This document shows positions 44,745 to 57,503 of a DNA stretch of 64,000 nucleotides, piece by piece. The notes below the pieces were generated by a model, which was not told the origin of the DNA, did no database searches, and saw only the letters and a list, made by a program, of their open reading frames with translations. Numbering within the stretch: position 1 is the stretch's first letter; each line of letters begins with the position of its first letter. The translations under genes were made by a program, and so were the position numbers. Origin of the DNA: Brachynemurus nebulosus (taxonomy: Eukaryota > Arthropoda > Insecta > Neuroptera > Myrmeleontidae); the NCBI GenBank assembly GCA_035578155.1, contig JAPWDM010000003.1, positions 18,006,916-18,070,915 of the forward strand. The letters are read 5' to 3'.

Positions 44745-45240
44745 AAAAATTTTAAAAAAATGAACTTACTTTTATAACAAATACAATACATACATATTAA
44801 GTAACTTAAAGTCAATGTTTAATTATAAAGTAGGAATTTTGGATTTTTATTTATAAAATAGAAATTTTTGATTTTTTTGAATAGAAAAAATACCTTCATA
44901 AAGGCCTTCCAGTTTACTATTTAAGGTCCTTTTTTAATATTTAAAAATAAAACACAAAGACAATTGGCGGATAAGCATGGGTAAGAAATGCCCCCGTACG
45001 AATTGTGTTAGCTTTTATCCTGCTAAATGCTATCGGCACCAAATTGAAATTTACTGAGAATCACGAATATGAGTTTGTTGCGCGAGCCCTTAGAAACTTA
45101 AAACTTTTTTTTAAAGCCCCGATCAGCCGGACACTCATCATCAATTTTCAAACTACCAAAATGACAAATCGCTTGTAGACTTTCAATCACATTTCACTTG
45201 TAGACATTCAATACCGAAGATGAAGGGAAAAATTCGACTT
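44745..45240 (+). repeat. Diverged 3' half of R1, with an ORF-like relic
   Basis: Follows R1 from the AAGTGAACTTACTTTTATGAC region to GAAGGGAAAAATTCGACTTT. Here the segment from ATG 44976 reads MGKKCPRTNCVSFYPAKCYR then HQIEIY-stop without a shift. R1 copies 1-3 carry a 1-nt deletion there. Bases 45060-45090 (TCACGAATATGAGTTTGTTG then CGCGAGCCC) also occur at 56808-56837. Confidence 0.7.
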
Positions 45241-46120
45241 TTTCTTCTTTTGTCTTAATTTTTATCATTTGACTTCATTAAAACAGTTAAATATCCAATA
45301 AATTAATTTCATTTCCATTTTACTCAAAGAATCGAAAATAATTATGATAAAGTTACGTGTCTCTACGGTATACGTTTGTTTTCTATATCAGCTATATATA
45401 TATATATATTTTGTTTACAAAATTTTAACAATTTCGTGGAATAAAATCATTTTATGAGTCATATGGGAATTAATATGTATGTTGCTGTTAACAGTTATTA
45501 AGCTTGTATTTATGGTTGTAGATATTATAAAATTAGATGCGTATTTAAATTCATATTGACACGCACCATTATGTAATTCTATGCTAATACAAAATATCTA
45601 TTTAAAAGTAAAACAATTTTTTCCATTTATTTTAAATAAATTTCCGATCAGTGAACTGACCTCTTGTAACAGAAACATTAAAGTTTATGGCGAGAACCTA
45701 GTTTAGACAGTTTGTCACTGAGATATTATGATAATTTTTCGAAATTGACAAACCTCAGACTATTTCTTTGCTAAATGTGGAATAACTGTTGATAAGGTCG
45801 ATGATAGATTTTCCCTGGTCAGCTGTGAACTTACAACGTACAGACAGCAATTGGAGTTATCAACCATTAGATCAACTCGAAGTAATCTTTAAAGATTAGT
45901 TAGAATCAAAAATAGGAATTTTTTTGAAATCTAGAATATTACGTATATTTTCCCAATGATATAGTTACAAATGGTTTACTTCTGGCGACCACTCCTATAC
46001 GTGATATTTCAAAGATGAACAAAAACAATCCAACTTTTATTTTTTAATATAAATTATAATAACTATTTTAATTCACTCCTTTTTTTACTTACTTTCTGTA
46101 AACAAACTAAAATAAGTTTT
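45241..46120. other. AT-rich non-coding DNA, no gene seen
   Basis: Nothing recognised. Confidence 0.5.
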
Positions 46121-46243
46121 TAGTCGAATTTTCTCCGAAAAATTAGACTTATACAGTCTATACGATAAGAGCTGCGAGAGGCGAGAGTAGGGGCGCTATC
46201 CGTTTTCGGACCCGTAGAACACGAATATGTAGAAAAAAAAATG

Positions 46244-46332
<89 letters not shown>

Positions 46333-47836
46333 CCCGCCACCTTTTAATTTGTGTAGGGCCCCCCTATGGAAGTTAAGAGATGAAATGTGGTAAATGGGGC
46401 TCATTTTCGAGGCACCTCATACTATCAAAGTGGGGTCAAATTTTGGGCAAATTTTTTTTCTGACCCGACCTTTAAGGGGGTGGTGGGGGGCGGAAAAGCA
46501 ATAAAACTTTTCTAAACCGGTTTTAAATAATGTTTCGGTCAATTATCTACAACATATCCAAAATTCAGCTTCCTAGGATGATATGGTGGGAGTAGAGGGG
46601 GGAAAAACGATTTTCGCTGGATCTAACAGGCCCCCAGCCCCCCAGAATTAACGTAGAGGGGTGAAATTTGGTGTGTTGATAAAGTTCGTACCTAGGTTGT
46701 GCTTTTTGGAGGTTTTAATATTTTACCTCCACCCACCTCATTTTTAAGCTACAATTTCATGCATTTTCGACGTTTTCGAAGTTTGCACCACTCGCACAGG
46801 TCACCCGAATAAACCTAGAGGGCTGAAATTTTGTATTCGGATTGAGTTAGTATCAAGGGGGTGCCTTTTGGGGGTCTCGACTTTTAACCCCTACCCCCAC
46901 CATTTTTATACCCAAAAGAACATGATTTTTCTTGTTTTTTAACAGTTTCGTTCGGGTCAAAATCTCCCCAAACAAACCTAGAGGGCTGAAATTTGGTGTA
47001 CAGGTTAAGCTAATAGCCAGACACTGTTTTTTGGAGGTTTCAACTTTTAACCCTTACCCCCACGATTTTTACGCCATTATTTCCTTAATTTTTTTGCTTG
47101 TTTTCTAACACGTCTAGAGACTCCATAAGGAAATCTAGAGGGCTGAAATTTTGTACGTGTATTCAGTTAGTATCCAGCTAGTACCTTGTAGGGAGTCCGC
47201 ATCACTTTTACCCCCACTTCTCCCATTTTTACATCGGAATTGAATGCTATTGTTAAATGTGTTTTAAAAGCATTATGTTTATTCTAAATACAAGTAGGCG
47301 AATAGTAATTTTAAAAAATTTAAAAAAAAGTGAACTTACTTTTATGACAAATGAAATACATACATATTAAGTAATTTAAAAATGTTATTAAAGTCACTGT
47401 TTATTTATAAATTAGGAATTTTGGATTTTTAGTATTTATAAAATAGAAATTTTGGATTTTTTTGGAAAGAAAAAATATCTTTATAAAGGCCTTCCAGTTT
47501 ACTATTTAAGGTCCTTTTTTAATTTTTAAAACTAAAACATAAAGGCAATTAGCGGATAAACATGGGCAGGAATGTCCTCGTACGAATTGTGTTGGCTTTT
47601 TTTCTGCTACCTGTTTTCGGCACAAAATTGAAATTTACTGAGATACAGCCCTTAAATACTTAAAACCTTTTTTTAAAGCCTCGATCAGCCGAACACTCAT
47701 CACCAGTTTTGAAACCAACAAAATGACAATTCGGTTGTAGACTTTCAATCACATTTCGCTTGTAGACATTCAATACCGAAGATGAAGGGGAAAATTCGAC
47801 TACCGTGATGGGGCCCCGCTGCTCACGGCGTTTTTT
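46121..47836 (+). repeat. R1 repeat copy 3
   Basis: Full-length, highly similar to copies 1 and 2, with an ~80-bp (TA)n at 46247-46330. Ends GGCGTTTTTT. Confidence 0.9.
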
Positions 47837-48432
47837 AAATATAAATAAAAAATTTTTATTTATAAACTTTTTTGCTGTATAAACTAGTTTCTCCAGAACT
47901 AGTTTATACAGAATAATGGTTTAAAAATTCTTCTTAGGTAATTTTTCCTGCTCTTTCCAATGGTGTTACAAAATTAGGGAAACTTTTGAAAGCAAATTTT
48001 GATGAATATATTTTAGTAAATATAGAGATCTAAAAACAAATTCCTGTCGCAGTCCCAAGCTCAAGTCTCACGTCTCACTATAACAACGGCTGCAAATAGC
48101 TTAATTTTCGTCCTGGAAATTTACTAGGACATAATCCAAGAAAGAACGTAATCGGAGAGAAGCAACAGAGAAACTTTCCGTGCGAAATATTTATCGATAA
48201 TATTACTTTCGAATAAAGCAACAATACAGAAATATCTAATTTTCAAACGGCAAAATCCGGTTCTCCTCATAATTTCCTACTTATATTACCACAACATTGC
48301 TGATGGCTTTCATTTTTTATTTTCACAAAAAAAAAATTGTGTCTCTCTTTCCGTAAATTGTCCTTTTATTTCTTCCATTTAGTTCTTCGTAACACATCAA
48401 ATTAAAAAAAAGCTGGAAAACAGCTACAGACT
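47837..48432. other. Spacer between inverted R1 copies 3 and 4
   Basis: About 600 bp, non-coding. The flanking R1 copies point tail to tail, so the whole region forms a large inverted repeat. Confidence 0.6.
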
Positions 48433-49784
48433 AAAAAAAAAAACGCCGTGAGCAGCGGAGCCCCCTCACGGAAGTCGAGTTTTTCCCTTCATCTTCGGTA
48501 TTGAATGTCTACAAGTGAAATGTGATTGAAAGTCTACAAGCAATTTGTCATTTTTGTGGTTTTAAAACTGATGATGAGTGTCCGGATGATCGGGGCTTTA
48601 AAAAAGGTTTTGAGTTTTTAAGGGCTGAATCGCAGTAAACTTCAATTTGGTGCCGATAGCAGTTAGCAGGAAAAAACCAACACAATTCCTACGAGGACAT
48701 TCCTACCCATGCTTATCCGCCAACTGTCTTTTTGTTTTATCTTTAAATATTAAAAATGGACCTTAAATAGTAAACTGGAAGGCCTTTATGAAGATATTTT
48801 TTCTTTCCAAAAAAATCCAAAATTTCTGTTTTATAAATAAAAGTCAAAAATTCCTAATTTGTAAATAAACATTAACTTTAATAACATTTTTAAATTACTT
48901 AATATGTATGTATTGCGTTTGTTATAAAAGAAAGTTCATTTTTTTTAAATTTTTAAATTTACTATTCGCCTAGTTGTCTTATAGTATAAATATAAAGCAT
49001 TTTAAACACATTTAACAATACCATTGAATTCCGATGTAAAAATGGGAGAAGTGGGGGGAAAAGTACTGTGGAATCCCTAAAAGGCACTAGCTGGATACTA
49101 ACTCAATACACGTACAATATTTCGGCCCTCTAGGTTTCCTTAGAGAGTCTCTAAACGTGTTAGAAAAAGAGCAAAAAAATCAAGGAAATATTGGCGTAAA
49201 AATCGTGGGGGTAAGGGTTAAAAGTTGAATCCTCCAAAAAACAGTGGCTGGCTATTAGCTTAACCGGTACACAAAATTTCAGCCCTCTATGTTTATTTGG
49301 GGAGATTTTAACCCGAACGAAACTGTTAAAAAACAAGAAAAATCATGTTCTTTTTGCTATAAAAATGGTGGGGGTAAGTGTTAAAAGCTGAGACCTCGAA
49401 AAGGCACCCCCTGGATACTAACTCAATCCGATTGCAAAATTTCATCTCTCTAGGTTAATTTGGGTGGCCTGTGCGAGTGGTACAAACTACGAAAACGTCA
49501 AAAAAGCATGAAATTGTAGCTTTAAAATGAGGGGGGTGGGGTAAAATATTAGAACCTCCAAAAAGCACAACCTAGATACGAACTTTATCAACACATCAAA
49601 TTTCAACTCTCTGCGTTAATTCTGGGGGGCTGTGGGGGTATTAAATCCAGCCAAATTACTTTTTTCCCCCTCTACTCCCTCCAAATCATCCTAGGAAGCT
49701 GAATTTTGGATATGTTGTAGAATGTAGATAATTGACCGAAACATTATTTCCAGCCGGTTTGAAAAAGTTTTATTGTTTTACCGC
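48433..49784 (-). repeat. R1 repeat copy 4, 3' part, more diverged
   Basis: Inverted R1 beginning AAAACGCCGTGAGCAGCGG. It is interrupted by the hAT-like element that follows and resumes at 51366. Confidence 0.9.
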
Positions 49785-49792
49785 CCTCCACC

Positions 49793-51357
49793 CAGGGTTG
49801 GCATGTTTAAAACAAAGTGTTTTAAATCACATGTTTTAAACACTGTTTAAAACACGATCTAAATAAAACATGTTTGAAATTAAAGTGTTTTAAACGATGT
49901 TTTAAACTATGTTTAAAACAAATAAAAAACATTACATATTAAACTAGGTTCTGAACAATCTTTAATTAAATTCTTTGGGTTAAGTTGTAAATAAAATGTA
50001 TTGAAATAAAAAAAAATAGCTTAATTATATCTTTAGTAATTAATAATTAGGCAGTTCTATTCCAATATCCATCAGTAATAAAATAATAAACTCAAAATTA
50101 AATTTTTAATTAGGTTAAACTAAATTTATTTAAGTATGTATTTTGTTGTTTTTTTTTCTTTTATGTTAAATACTAATTTGTATTAAGTATTTCCATTTAA
50201 ATCTTGAAAAACAGCGACTAGCATTGCAGCTCTTTCTACTAAGGCTACAGTCGAATGCAACTGTGTTACTAAATCAAATGTTTTGGGGTTTAGTGATAGC
50301 ATTAAGATAACAAGATAACAATAAGATTTTGAACTTCCTTATACCGTAATTTAAACTCTTTTATTTCAGTATGTATCAAATTCAGTGTTGCCAGATTGAC
50401 TCATCATTAGTCAAAAATCCCTCTAAAAAATACATTTTAGGGAAGAAAACCTCCAAAAAATAAAAAAAAATATTTAACGCACACGAAATACGTAAGCAAC
50501 GTCCGAGTAGCCCAAAAATAACCAATATTTAAAGTGGCCAACTTTTTGAAAAATGTCTCTTCAAAAATAATACAGTTGACAAGCAAAAAAAAAAAAAAAA
50601 TAACAATAATAATAATAAGATAAAATAATTTATAGCAAAATATAATTCTAATATTATTTCCAAGAAATTGTTTACTATATTTTTTTAAACAATAAAATTA
50701 GGATTGATTGTTGACTTTTGACGTTGTCTTAAAATACAATACCACACACTTAAATTTTAGTGCTTGATTTGAAGCTGGTTTTTGAATTTGAGTATTTTTA
50801 AGCAGGATGGCAAATATATGTTTGAAATTAAATTAAACCTCCAAATTCCCCCTAGTTTGAAAATCTCCAGTCAAAAATCCCTCCAAAGAAATTATCCCCC
50901 CAAAATTCCCTCCAACAATTTAAAAATTCTTTCTTAAATTTTGGAGAGAAAACCCTCCAATCTGACAACACTGATCAAATTTTATAAAATTTCTCAGAAA
51001 CGTCTTTGTTGTAGTTGTACACAGTACAACACGTATAAACAACAAACGGTTTTATAAATTTTACAACAAACAAAATATTCAAATGTTTCCATTTAATGCC
51101 ACCTATTATAAATTAATAGTAGATTATCTTATGCCAGTGTCTGACCGTAAAAAGTCAGATATTTCGAGACAAAAAGTTTTTTCCATATGGTTCAATTAAA
51201 AGAATTAAACCTGTTTAAAACAAGTTTAAAATGTTTAAAACATATGTTTAAATTAAACTAATAAAAACATGATTTTAAAAATAGGAACACTTGTTTAAAA
51301 CATTTTGAACTGTTTGTTTTATAAATTTAAAAAAAACTGTTTTTTTTTCCATCCCTG
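49793..51357. mobile_element. hAT-like element inserted in R1 copy 4
   Basis: Tips CAGGGTTGGCATG and CCATCCCTG; flanking 8-mers CCTCCACC (49785-49792) and CCCCCACC (51358-51365) match at 7 of 8. Subterminal TGTTTTAAAC motifs are repeated many times at both ends, like transposase binding sites. No transposase. It contains the nested element at 50383. Confidence 0.8.
50383..50973. mobile_element. Nested hAT-like MITE, 591 bp
   Basis: TIRs CAGTGTTGCCAGATTG / CAATCTGACAACACTG and a perfect 8-bp duplication ATCAAATT (50375-50382 and 50974-50981). Interior AAAATCCCTCTAAAAAA / AATCCCTCCAAAG motifs. No transposase. Confidence 0.92.
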
Positions 51358-51365
51358 CCCCCACC

Positions 51366-51502
51366 ACCCCTTTAAAGGTTGGGTCGGACCCAAAATTTGA
51401 CCCCACTTTGATAGTATTGTTGTGCATCGGAATGAGCCCCACTTACTAAATTTTAGCTCTTAACTTCCATAGAGGGGCCCAACGCATATTAAAAGGTAGT
51501 GG

Positions 51503-51505
<3 letters not shown>
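51366..51505 (-). repeat. R1 copy 4, continuation after the hAT insertion
   Basis: Resumes R1 (CCACCCCTTTAAAGGTTGGG to CTTCCATAGAGGGGCCC) up to the (TA)n tract. Confidence 0.85.
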
Positions 51506-51601
<96 letters not shown>

Positions 51602-51639
51602 TATATATATAAGTATATATATAAGTATAAGTATATAAG

Positions 51640-51721
<82 letters not shown>

Positions 51722-52105
51722 AGTGGGGCTCATTCCGATGCACAACAATACTATCAAAGTGGGGTCAAATTTTGGGTCCGACCCAACCTTTAAAGGGGTG
51801 GTGGGGGCAGGGATGGAAAAAAAAACAGTTTTTTTTAAATTTATAAAACAAACAGTTCAAAATGTTTTAAACAAGTGTTCCTATTTTTAAAATCATGTTT
51901 TTATTAGTTTAATTTAAACATATGTTTTAAACATTTTAAACTTGTTTTAAACAGGTTTAATTCTTTTAATTGAACCATATGGAAAAAACTTTTTGTCTCG
52001 AAATATCTGACTTTTTACGGTCAGACACTGGCATAAGATAATCTACTATTAATTTATAATAGGTGGCATTAAATGGAAACATTTGAATATTTTGTTTGTT
52101 GTAAA

Positions 52106-52184
<79 letters not shown>
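51506..52184. repeat. (TA)n tract carrying an inverted copy of neighbouring DNA
   Basis: (TA)n from 51506 to 51720 (with AAGTATATAT interruptions). Then 51721-52113 is a near-exact inverted copy of about 51050-51445, spanning the R1/hAT junction. (TA)n again follows to 52184. The copied segment is thus bounded by TA on both sides. Confidence 0.88.
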
Positions 52185-52186
<2 letters not shown>

Positions 52187-52300
52187 CATTTTTCTCTTCA
52201 AATCGTGTTCTACGGGTCCGAAAACGGATAGCGCCCCTACTCTCGCCTCTCGCCGTTCTTATCGTATAGGCTGTATAAGTCTAATTTTTTCAGGGAAAAA
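52185..52300 (-). repeat. R1 copy 4, 5' terminal segment
   Basis: Inverted R1 5' end (CGTGTTCTACGGGTCCGAAA to GTATAAGTCTAATTTTTTC). Confidence 0.85.
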
Positions 52301-52362
52301 ATGAAATTCTATCCACACATTTTCGTTTGGCATTTGTGAAAATGTCATGAAAAGCGTCCGTA

Positions 52363-53914
52363 TACACGGAAAAAAAGAATTATTTCAATCAAATAAATTT
52401 TATTCAAACCAAATAAAATTCTTGTTTGTATACCGTCAAATAAGTTTCATATTTCCATGAATTAAATTTTTCGTTTGAGATTTAAATAAATTTTTAATTT
52501 GCACCAAATAAAAATGTTATTTACGTGAACTTGAACGTTGTTCTGATGGAACTTCTTACTTTATTTCAGTAGAAACAAAATATATTGTATTGCAAATAAT
52601 AATTTTATTTGTATTAAACACTTTATTATTTAGGGCACTCAGTTTTCTTATTTAAATCAAATAATTTTTCACTCTGTTGAATTTTATTTCTATTTGAATT
52701 TAGTTTTATTTTTATTTACCTGAAAAATAAATATATATTGGATATAATAAACGAAAATCAATTTATCAGCACACTGATTATTATTTATTGTTAATACGTA
52801 ATCCATATTATTATTATTAATATTAATTATTACAATCAAATAATAAAACATACAAGTTCAAAATGTAGTATAATTTATGCATTTTCCAGAACATAAACAG
52901 CAAACTATCATACATTCAAACAGGTAACGTAAACAACCATATAAAAAAATTTCAAAAATAAATTTTAAACAATGAAATTCTTAAAATTTACAAATACTTT
53001 AATAAAATTTTGGTTGTTTGTTTTTTTAATACTTTTTGAATCACATATTTTTAGTATTACATAAATAAACGCTAAATTAACATTAACTTATCAGTATCAC
53101 TTATCAGTATCACATAACACAAGGACACAACCCAATTAACACAAACACAAACATAAATATCCAAGGCCTTCAAATATGTCATTTGTTGCGGCAGTGCTAT
53201 TTTCAATGTTGTATATTGTCTGAAAAAAAGCAATACAATTTATTATGGACAATATGGGCGCTTAGTATATCTACTGTTTATTAAAATAATTAATGTGTTA
53301 CTTAAACTTACCAACAAATATAGGTTATTTTCTTCAAACATCAGCTTTTAGAATCTCTTTCAGTTTTTTTTATCCGTCGTATCAACAATTATTACATAAT
53401 ATATTAAAACAAAAGCTAAATACGTCTAAAACAATTTATACAATGTAGGTATACATAGTGAAATTTAATTTCGAATTAAAAGTTTTCAACCAAGATCCAA
53501 GATGTCGGTTAATAAATATTTTTATGTACTTTAAGTCGTATAACTAGGCCTACGTATAACATTGCTTGGCTTGGCTTGGCTTCTACACGTGACCACATTT
53601 CCGCGCATGCGTTGTAATTATTTTGTTTTTGTCGTAACTGTTTTGTTTGAATCAAACAAACTAATTGTTTGAGCCAAATAAACTTTGGTGTGCATGAAGC
53701 TAAATATGATACACAGAAATAAAATATAAACAAATAAACAATATATAAAACTGAAATAATGTGTTTGTTTGAAATTTATCAAAAAACACAAACAAAATAA
53801 TTGATTCCTGGAAATAAGAGAAATATTTTAGTGATCAAAATTTTATTTGGACGAAATAATATTTCCCAAACACGCAGTTTCGTTTCACTGAACTAAACTC
53901 TTTTTTTCCGTGTA
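52363..53914. mobile_element. TIR element, 1.55 kb, 7-bp duplication
   Basis: TIRs TACACGGAAAAAAAGA / TCTTTTTTTCCGTGTA and duplicated GTCCGTA at 52356-52362 and 53915-53921. The interior has many short TTT[A/G]A-x-CAAATAAA-like motifs in both orientations. No transposase; superfamily not assigned. Confidence 0.8.
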
Positions 53915-53921
53915 GTCCGTA

Positions 53922-54669
53922 CTGATGCTGTTTATATGTGTTTCAATGTTTCTGAAGTGGTTTTATTTTAACGTTTGTACAATATGTTACCTGCCTGACT
54001 AGTTGGTTCCGTTGAACACTGGTAACGTCTGGAGTTGGTCGTACATATATCCATCCGTATAGGAGTAGTAGATGTTGTCAACTCGCTTGCTAGGCACTCG
54101 TCACGTGACTGGATAATTGTTTACATTCCTTTTTACAACACGGTTTGACAGTAGTCGTCAGGTAGCAGCAGACTGTACCGGTGTTCCTTTAAATGGAACA
54201 TCGAACAGAGATGGTCGACAGAAAGTTTTTTATCTTTTACAAAAAACGTTAACGTTTTAATTAAATGGACATTTTGAAATAGGATGATTTTTTTTGTGTT
54301 CGACATATTCTCGCTACGAATAATAGAAGCTAAGAACTTTATATCCTTACAGTACAAAGTTGTACTGGGTAAGGATGACTATGATGAGTATCCAGCTTGG
54401 ATATTTACTGACAACACTATGGGAAACTAGAAGAGGTATGTTTTTTCGAAGCAAGATTACAAGAATGTCATCATCTCAGTGGTAGATATCTCCGGCGATC
54501 TTTAGTGTCACACAAATCATAATATTTCAATAAACTACAAGGAGACGAACTTAGAACTTTTCGCAAAGAGAAACACTATTATACACGTATATTTTTGAAT
54601 TCTATTAAGGAATTATTTTCAATATTTTACTTCACTGTCACATATCCTTGTCACAATAATATAGTATAT
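53922..54669. other. Non-coding, no gene seen
   Basis: The short frame at 54133-54357 has no domain. Nothing else recognised. Confidence 0.45.
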
Positions 54670-54675
54670 TGGGCA

Positions 54676-54840
54676 ATATGTGCGGGAAATTGTCGACTGC
54701 CCACGAAAGCGAAGTTGAGCGCACGAACGTAGTGAGTGCGCTCATTCGCTTGAGTGGGCAATCGACAATCCCGCACAGTTGCACATACTATTTTTTATTA
54801 CGAATTTCATATACTTTTTTCTATTATTATTAGTATTTTT
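54676..54840 (-). repeat. Palindrome, ~45-bp arms, copy 2 of the 28725 family
   Basis: GCGGGAAATTGTCGA...TGAGCGCAC pairs with GTGCGCTCATTCGCTT...TCGACAATCCCGC around a GAACGTAGTGA loop. The segment 54720-54840 is the inverted homologue of 28725-28830. Confidence 0.8.
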
Positions 54841-54894
54841 GATATTTTTATTACTTTTTAAAATAATATTTTTAAATGTTCGCCTTTTTTTTCT

Positions 54895-55135
54895 GAATTA
54901 ATTATTGTTTCAGTTACTTTGTTGGTAGTTTCTATAACTATGAAATATTTATTAAATGAAAATTGAAAAGGCGGCTTTGCATGTTTTGATCAAATTTTCC
55001 GTGTTTTATTGTCAATTTGCGTGTGGAAAGTTACTTTCCGCACGCAAAAAAGTATGTGGGAAGAGTACAGTGGTCAAACAGCTTTTTTGCGTACAGAAAT
55101 GTATGCGCCAAGTTAGTACTTCTCCCGCATGAGTA
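54895..55135 (-). repeat. Interspersed repeat R2, copy 2
   Basis: Inverted homologue of 24600-24830, adjacent to the palindrome. This suggests that palindrome and R2 belong to one element. Confidence 0.75.
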
Positions 55136-57503
55136 ATAAAAAATTATTTTTTCTACTCCTGTTGAAAAATACACTCCTTATATATCTATTAATTGTTGAG
55201 ATAGTTAGGCATTATTCAAAGATTTGAAGGAATGATCATTACTCAATACCTTTCGACCAATGAAATCACCATATTAACCATTATTCAATGGGCTGACATT
55301 TGTTTCATGGAAAATAAATCTATCAGATTTTAACTTCATATATGTTGTTTGGTAATGTGCAAGTAAACAAAGCAATCTATAATTTATTTTGACCGTTTCC
55401 ATAGATACATATACGAACATTTAATGAAACCAGAGATAAATTAAAAATTATATTCTTTTAATTTAAAGTTTTTATTCAATTTTGTTTAAATCAAAAAGGG
55501 GAAAATCGTAAAAAAAAAACTGTAGTATTCTACTCGCTTGCAATGGCTATTACTCACTCAGATGAATTACGACACTCGCCTCGTAAACTCGGTTCGTGTC
55601 GCAATTTCATCTTTGTAAGTAATAGCTATAATTACCAGCTCATTGAATAATATACTATATTTATTTAAATTCAAACACTATTCAAAAGAAAAAAAAATTT
55701 AGATCACACATTATGGTTTTACCCATGGGTTAGAAAATAGTTCACTTGTTTGATTTGAATAGTTTACACGAATACTTAATAGATTTTTATTTCAAAATTT
55801 TATTTTAAACCGTAAAATCCTAATACTAAGAAAGAATCTATTTTTGGGCCCTTTATAACGAATTCCCGTATACCTTTTGATAACGAATTGAAATAAATTG
55901 AGATAATAGAGAAAAACTGCGAACTAGTCGAGGTCCGCCTGTCCTTTTATGCTCTCACAGACAACGCCAAGCTAATTTTTTTTAACATTATGGTAATACA
56001 AATAAAATAGAAGAACAGACACAATAGAGAAGTCTCGTAGTTGCATTGTATGTAGTTGCTAGTCGAGACCTATTGTAGAGACCATTCCATTCTTCTTTTA
56101 TAAATTTATTTTGCCTACAACCGTTTTTAATATTACGAAACACTGTACTATACATTTTTGTTTATTGTTTTTCTTCAAATTGTTGATACTTAAAATCAAA
56201 TATTAAAAATGATTGTAAACAAATTACATTTATAAGAGAAGAATGGAATGGTCAGAACATTTGGTACCGAGTGTACCGACCATAGCGAATCTGAGTTGAC
56301 AATAAGGGCAATAAAATTTTACAAATCAGTTTTACACTGGAACAAAACATTTAGTGAATAAAACATCGTTTTTATTAAAGTTCCTACGTGAGTACATGTA
56401 AGTAAGATAAAAAAGTATGTACAAAATCATAATTTTCTACATTCCCATATTTTTTTTCATAAAACTGAATGCGTAAACTCGAACACGAAACTTATACCAA
56501 ATTGCAGCATAGGTAAAATAATTGTAATATGCAGATAATTTATATAAGTAATAAACCTAATAATAAAATTGAGTTGTTGGTATGAATGGATGTTGGATCT
56601 TTTTTTTTCTTTATATTGTGGTTTTCGATATGATAATGTTATCGATTAGCCAAGAAAGGGGGTATGCGTTGTCAGGCATTACATTGTTCTTAACTGCCCT
56701 AAAATTACAGTCACTACGGTAACTGTTTGCTACGATTTTGTATTTTGATTTTTCAGTTTATATTAATAGTATATTGTACAATAAGTGGTAAAAGAGGCTT
56801 ATTTCTCACGAATATGAGTTTGTTGCGCGAGCCCGCAGGGCGAGTGCAACAATTCGTATGAGTGAGAGATAAGCTTTTCCCACGCATTTTACACTATACT
56901 TTTTCTACGAGCACATTTTTTTTGTAAAATTAGAATAAATAATTAAAATAAAATTTAAATAAGTAGTAAAACTTTTTTAAATTTATAATGTCAATGCTAA
57001 GATGTTCAAATTTTTGCCAAAGCATACTTTGAAACTATGGAAACGATAATAAATAATCAACTTACATACATATGTATATTTTTAGTATTAGTTATATAGA
57101 TTATATGTTAAATCAAAGACAGAGCCTACTTTTTTATTATATTAAGCCATGGGAAATAATTTCCCACGGCCATTTCCGCATTGTGTGGGTAATTGTTAAT
57201 TTTTACATGTAGTTAGCCGTGCGCAAAATGTTACTTTTAATAGTAGGAGTAGAAAAAATATATATCGATTTAAATGTGCTATTTATTCTGTCATAATTCT
57301 ACTTACCTTTAAGCTACATTTCTTAATTCAAATGTAAATATTTAACCAAATACAGAAAAAAATGTATATTTAATTCCAATAAATCAATTTTTGTTCCTGT
57401 TTTGTGTTTATTTTCAAATTTATGGTTAAATTTTAATTTAAAAATTTTAATTTATGCCACATAAGTGTCAAATGTATTGTACAAATTGTATGTAGGTATG
57501 TGT
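55136..57503. other. AT-rich non-coding DNA, no gene seen
   Basis: CG-containing patches at 55530-55625 (short inverted GACACTCGCC...GGTTCGTGTC) and 56805-56880 (shared with 45060) are repeat fragments. Confidence 0.5.
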
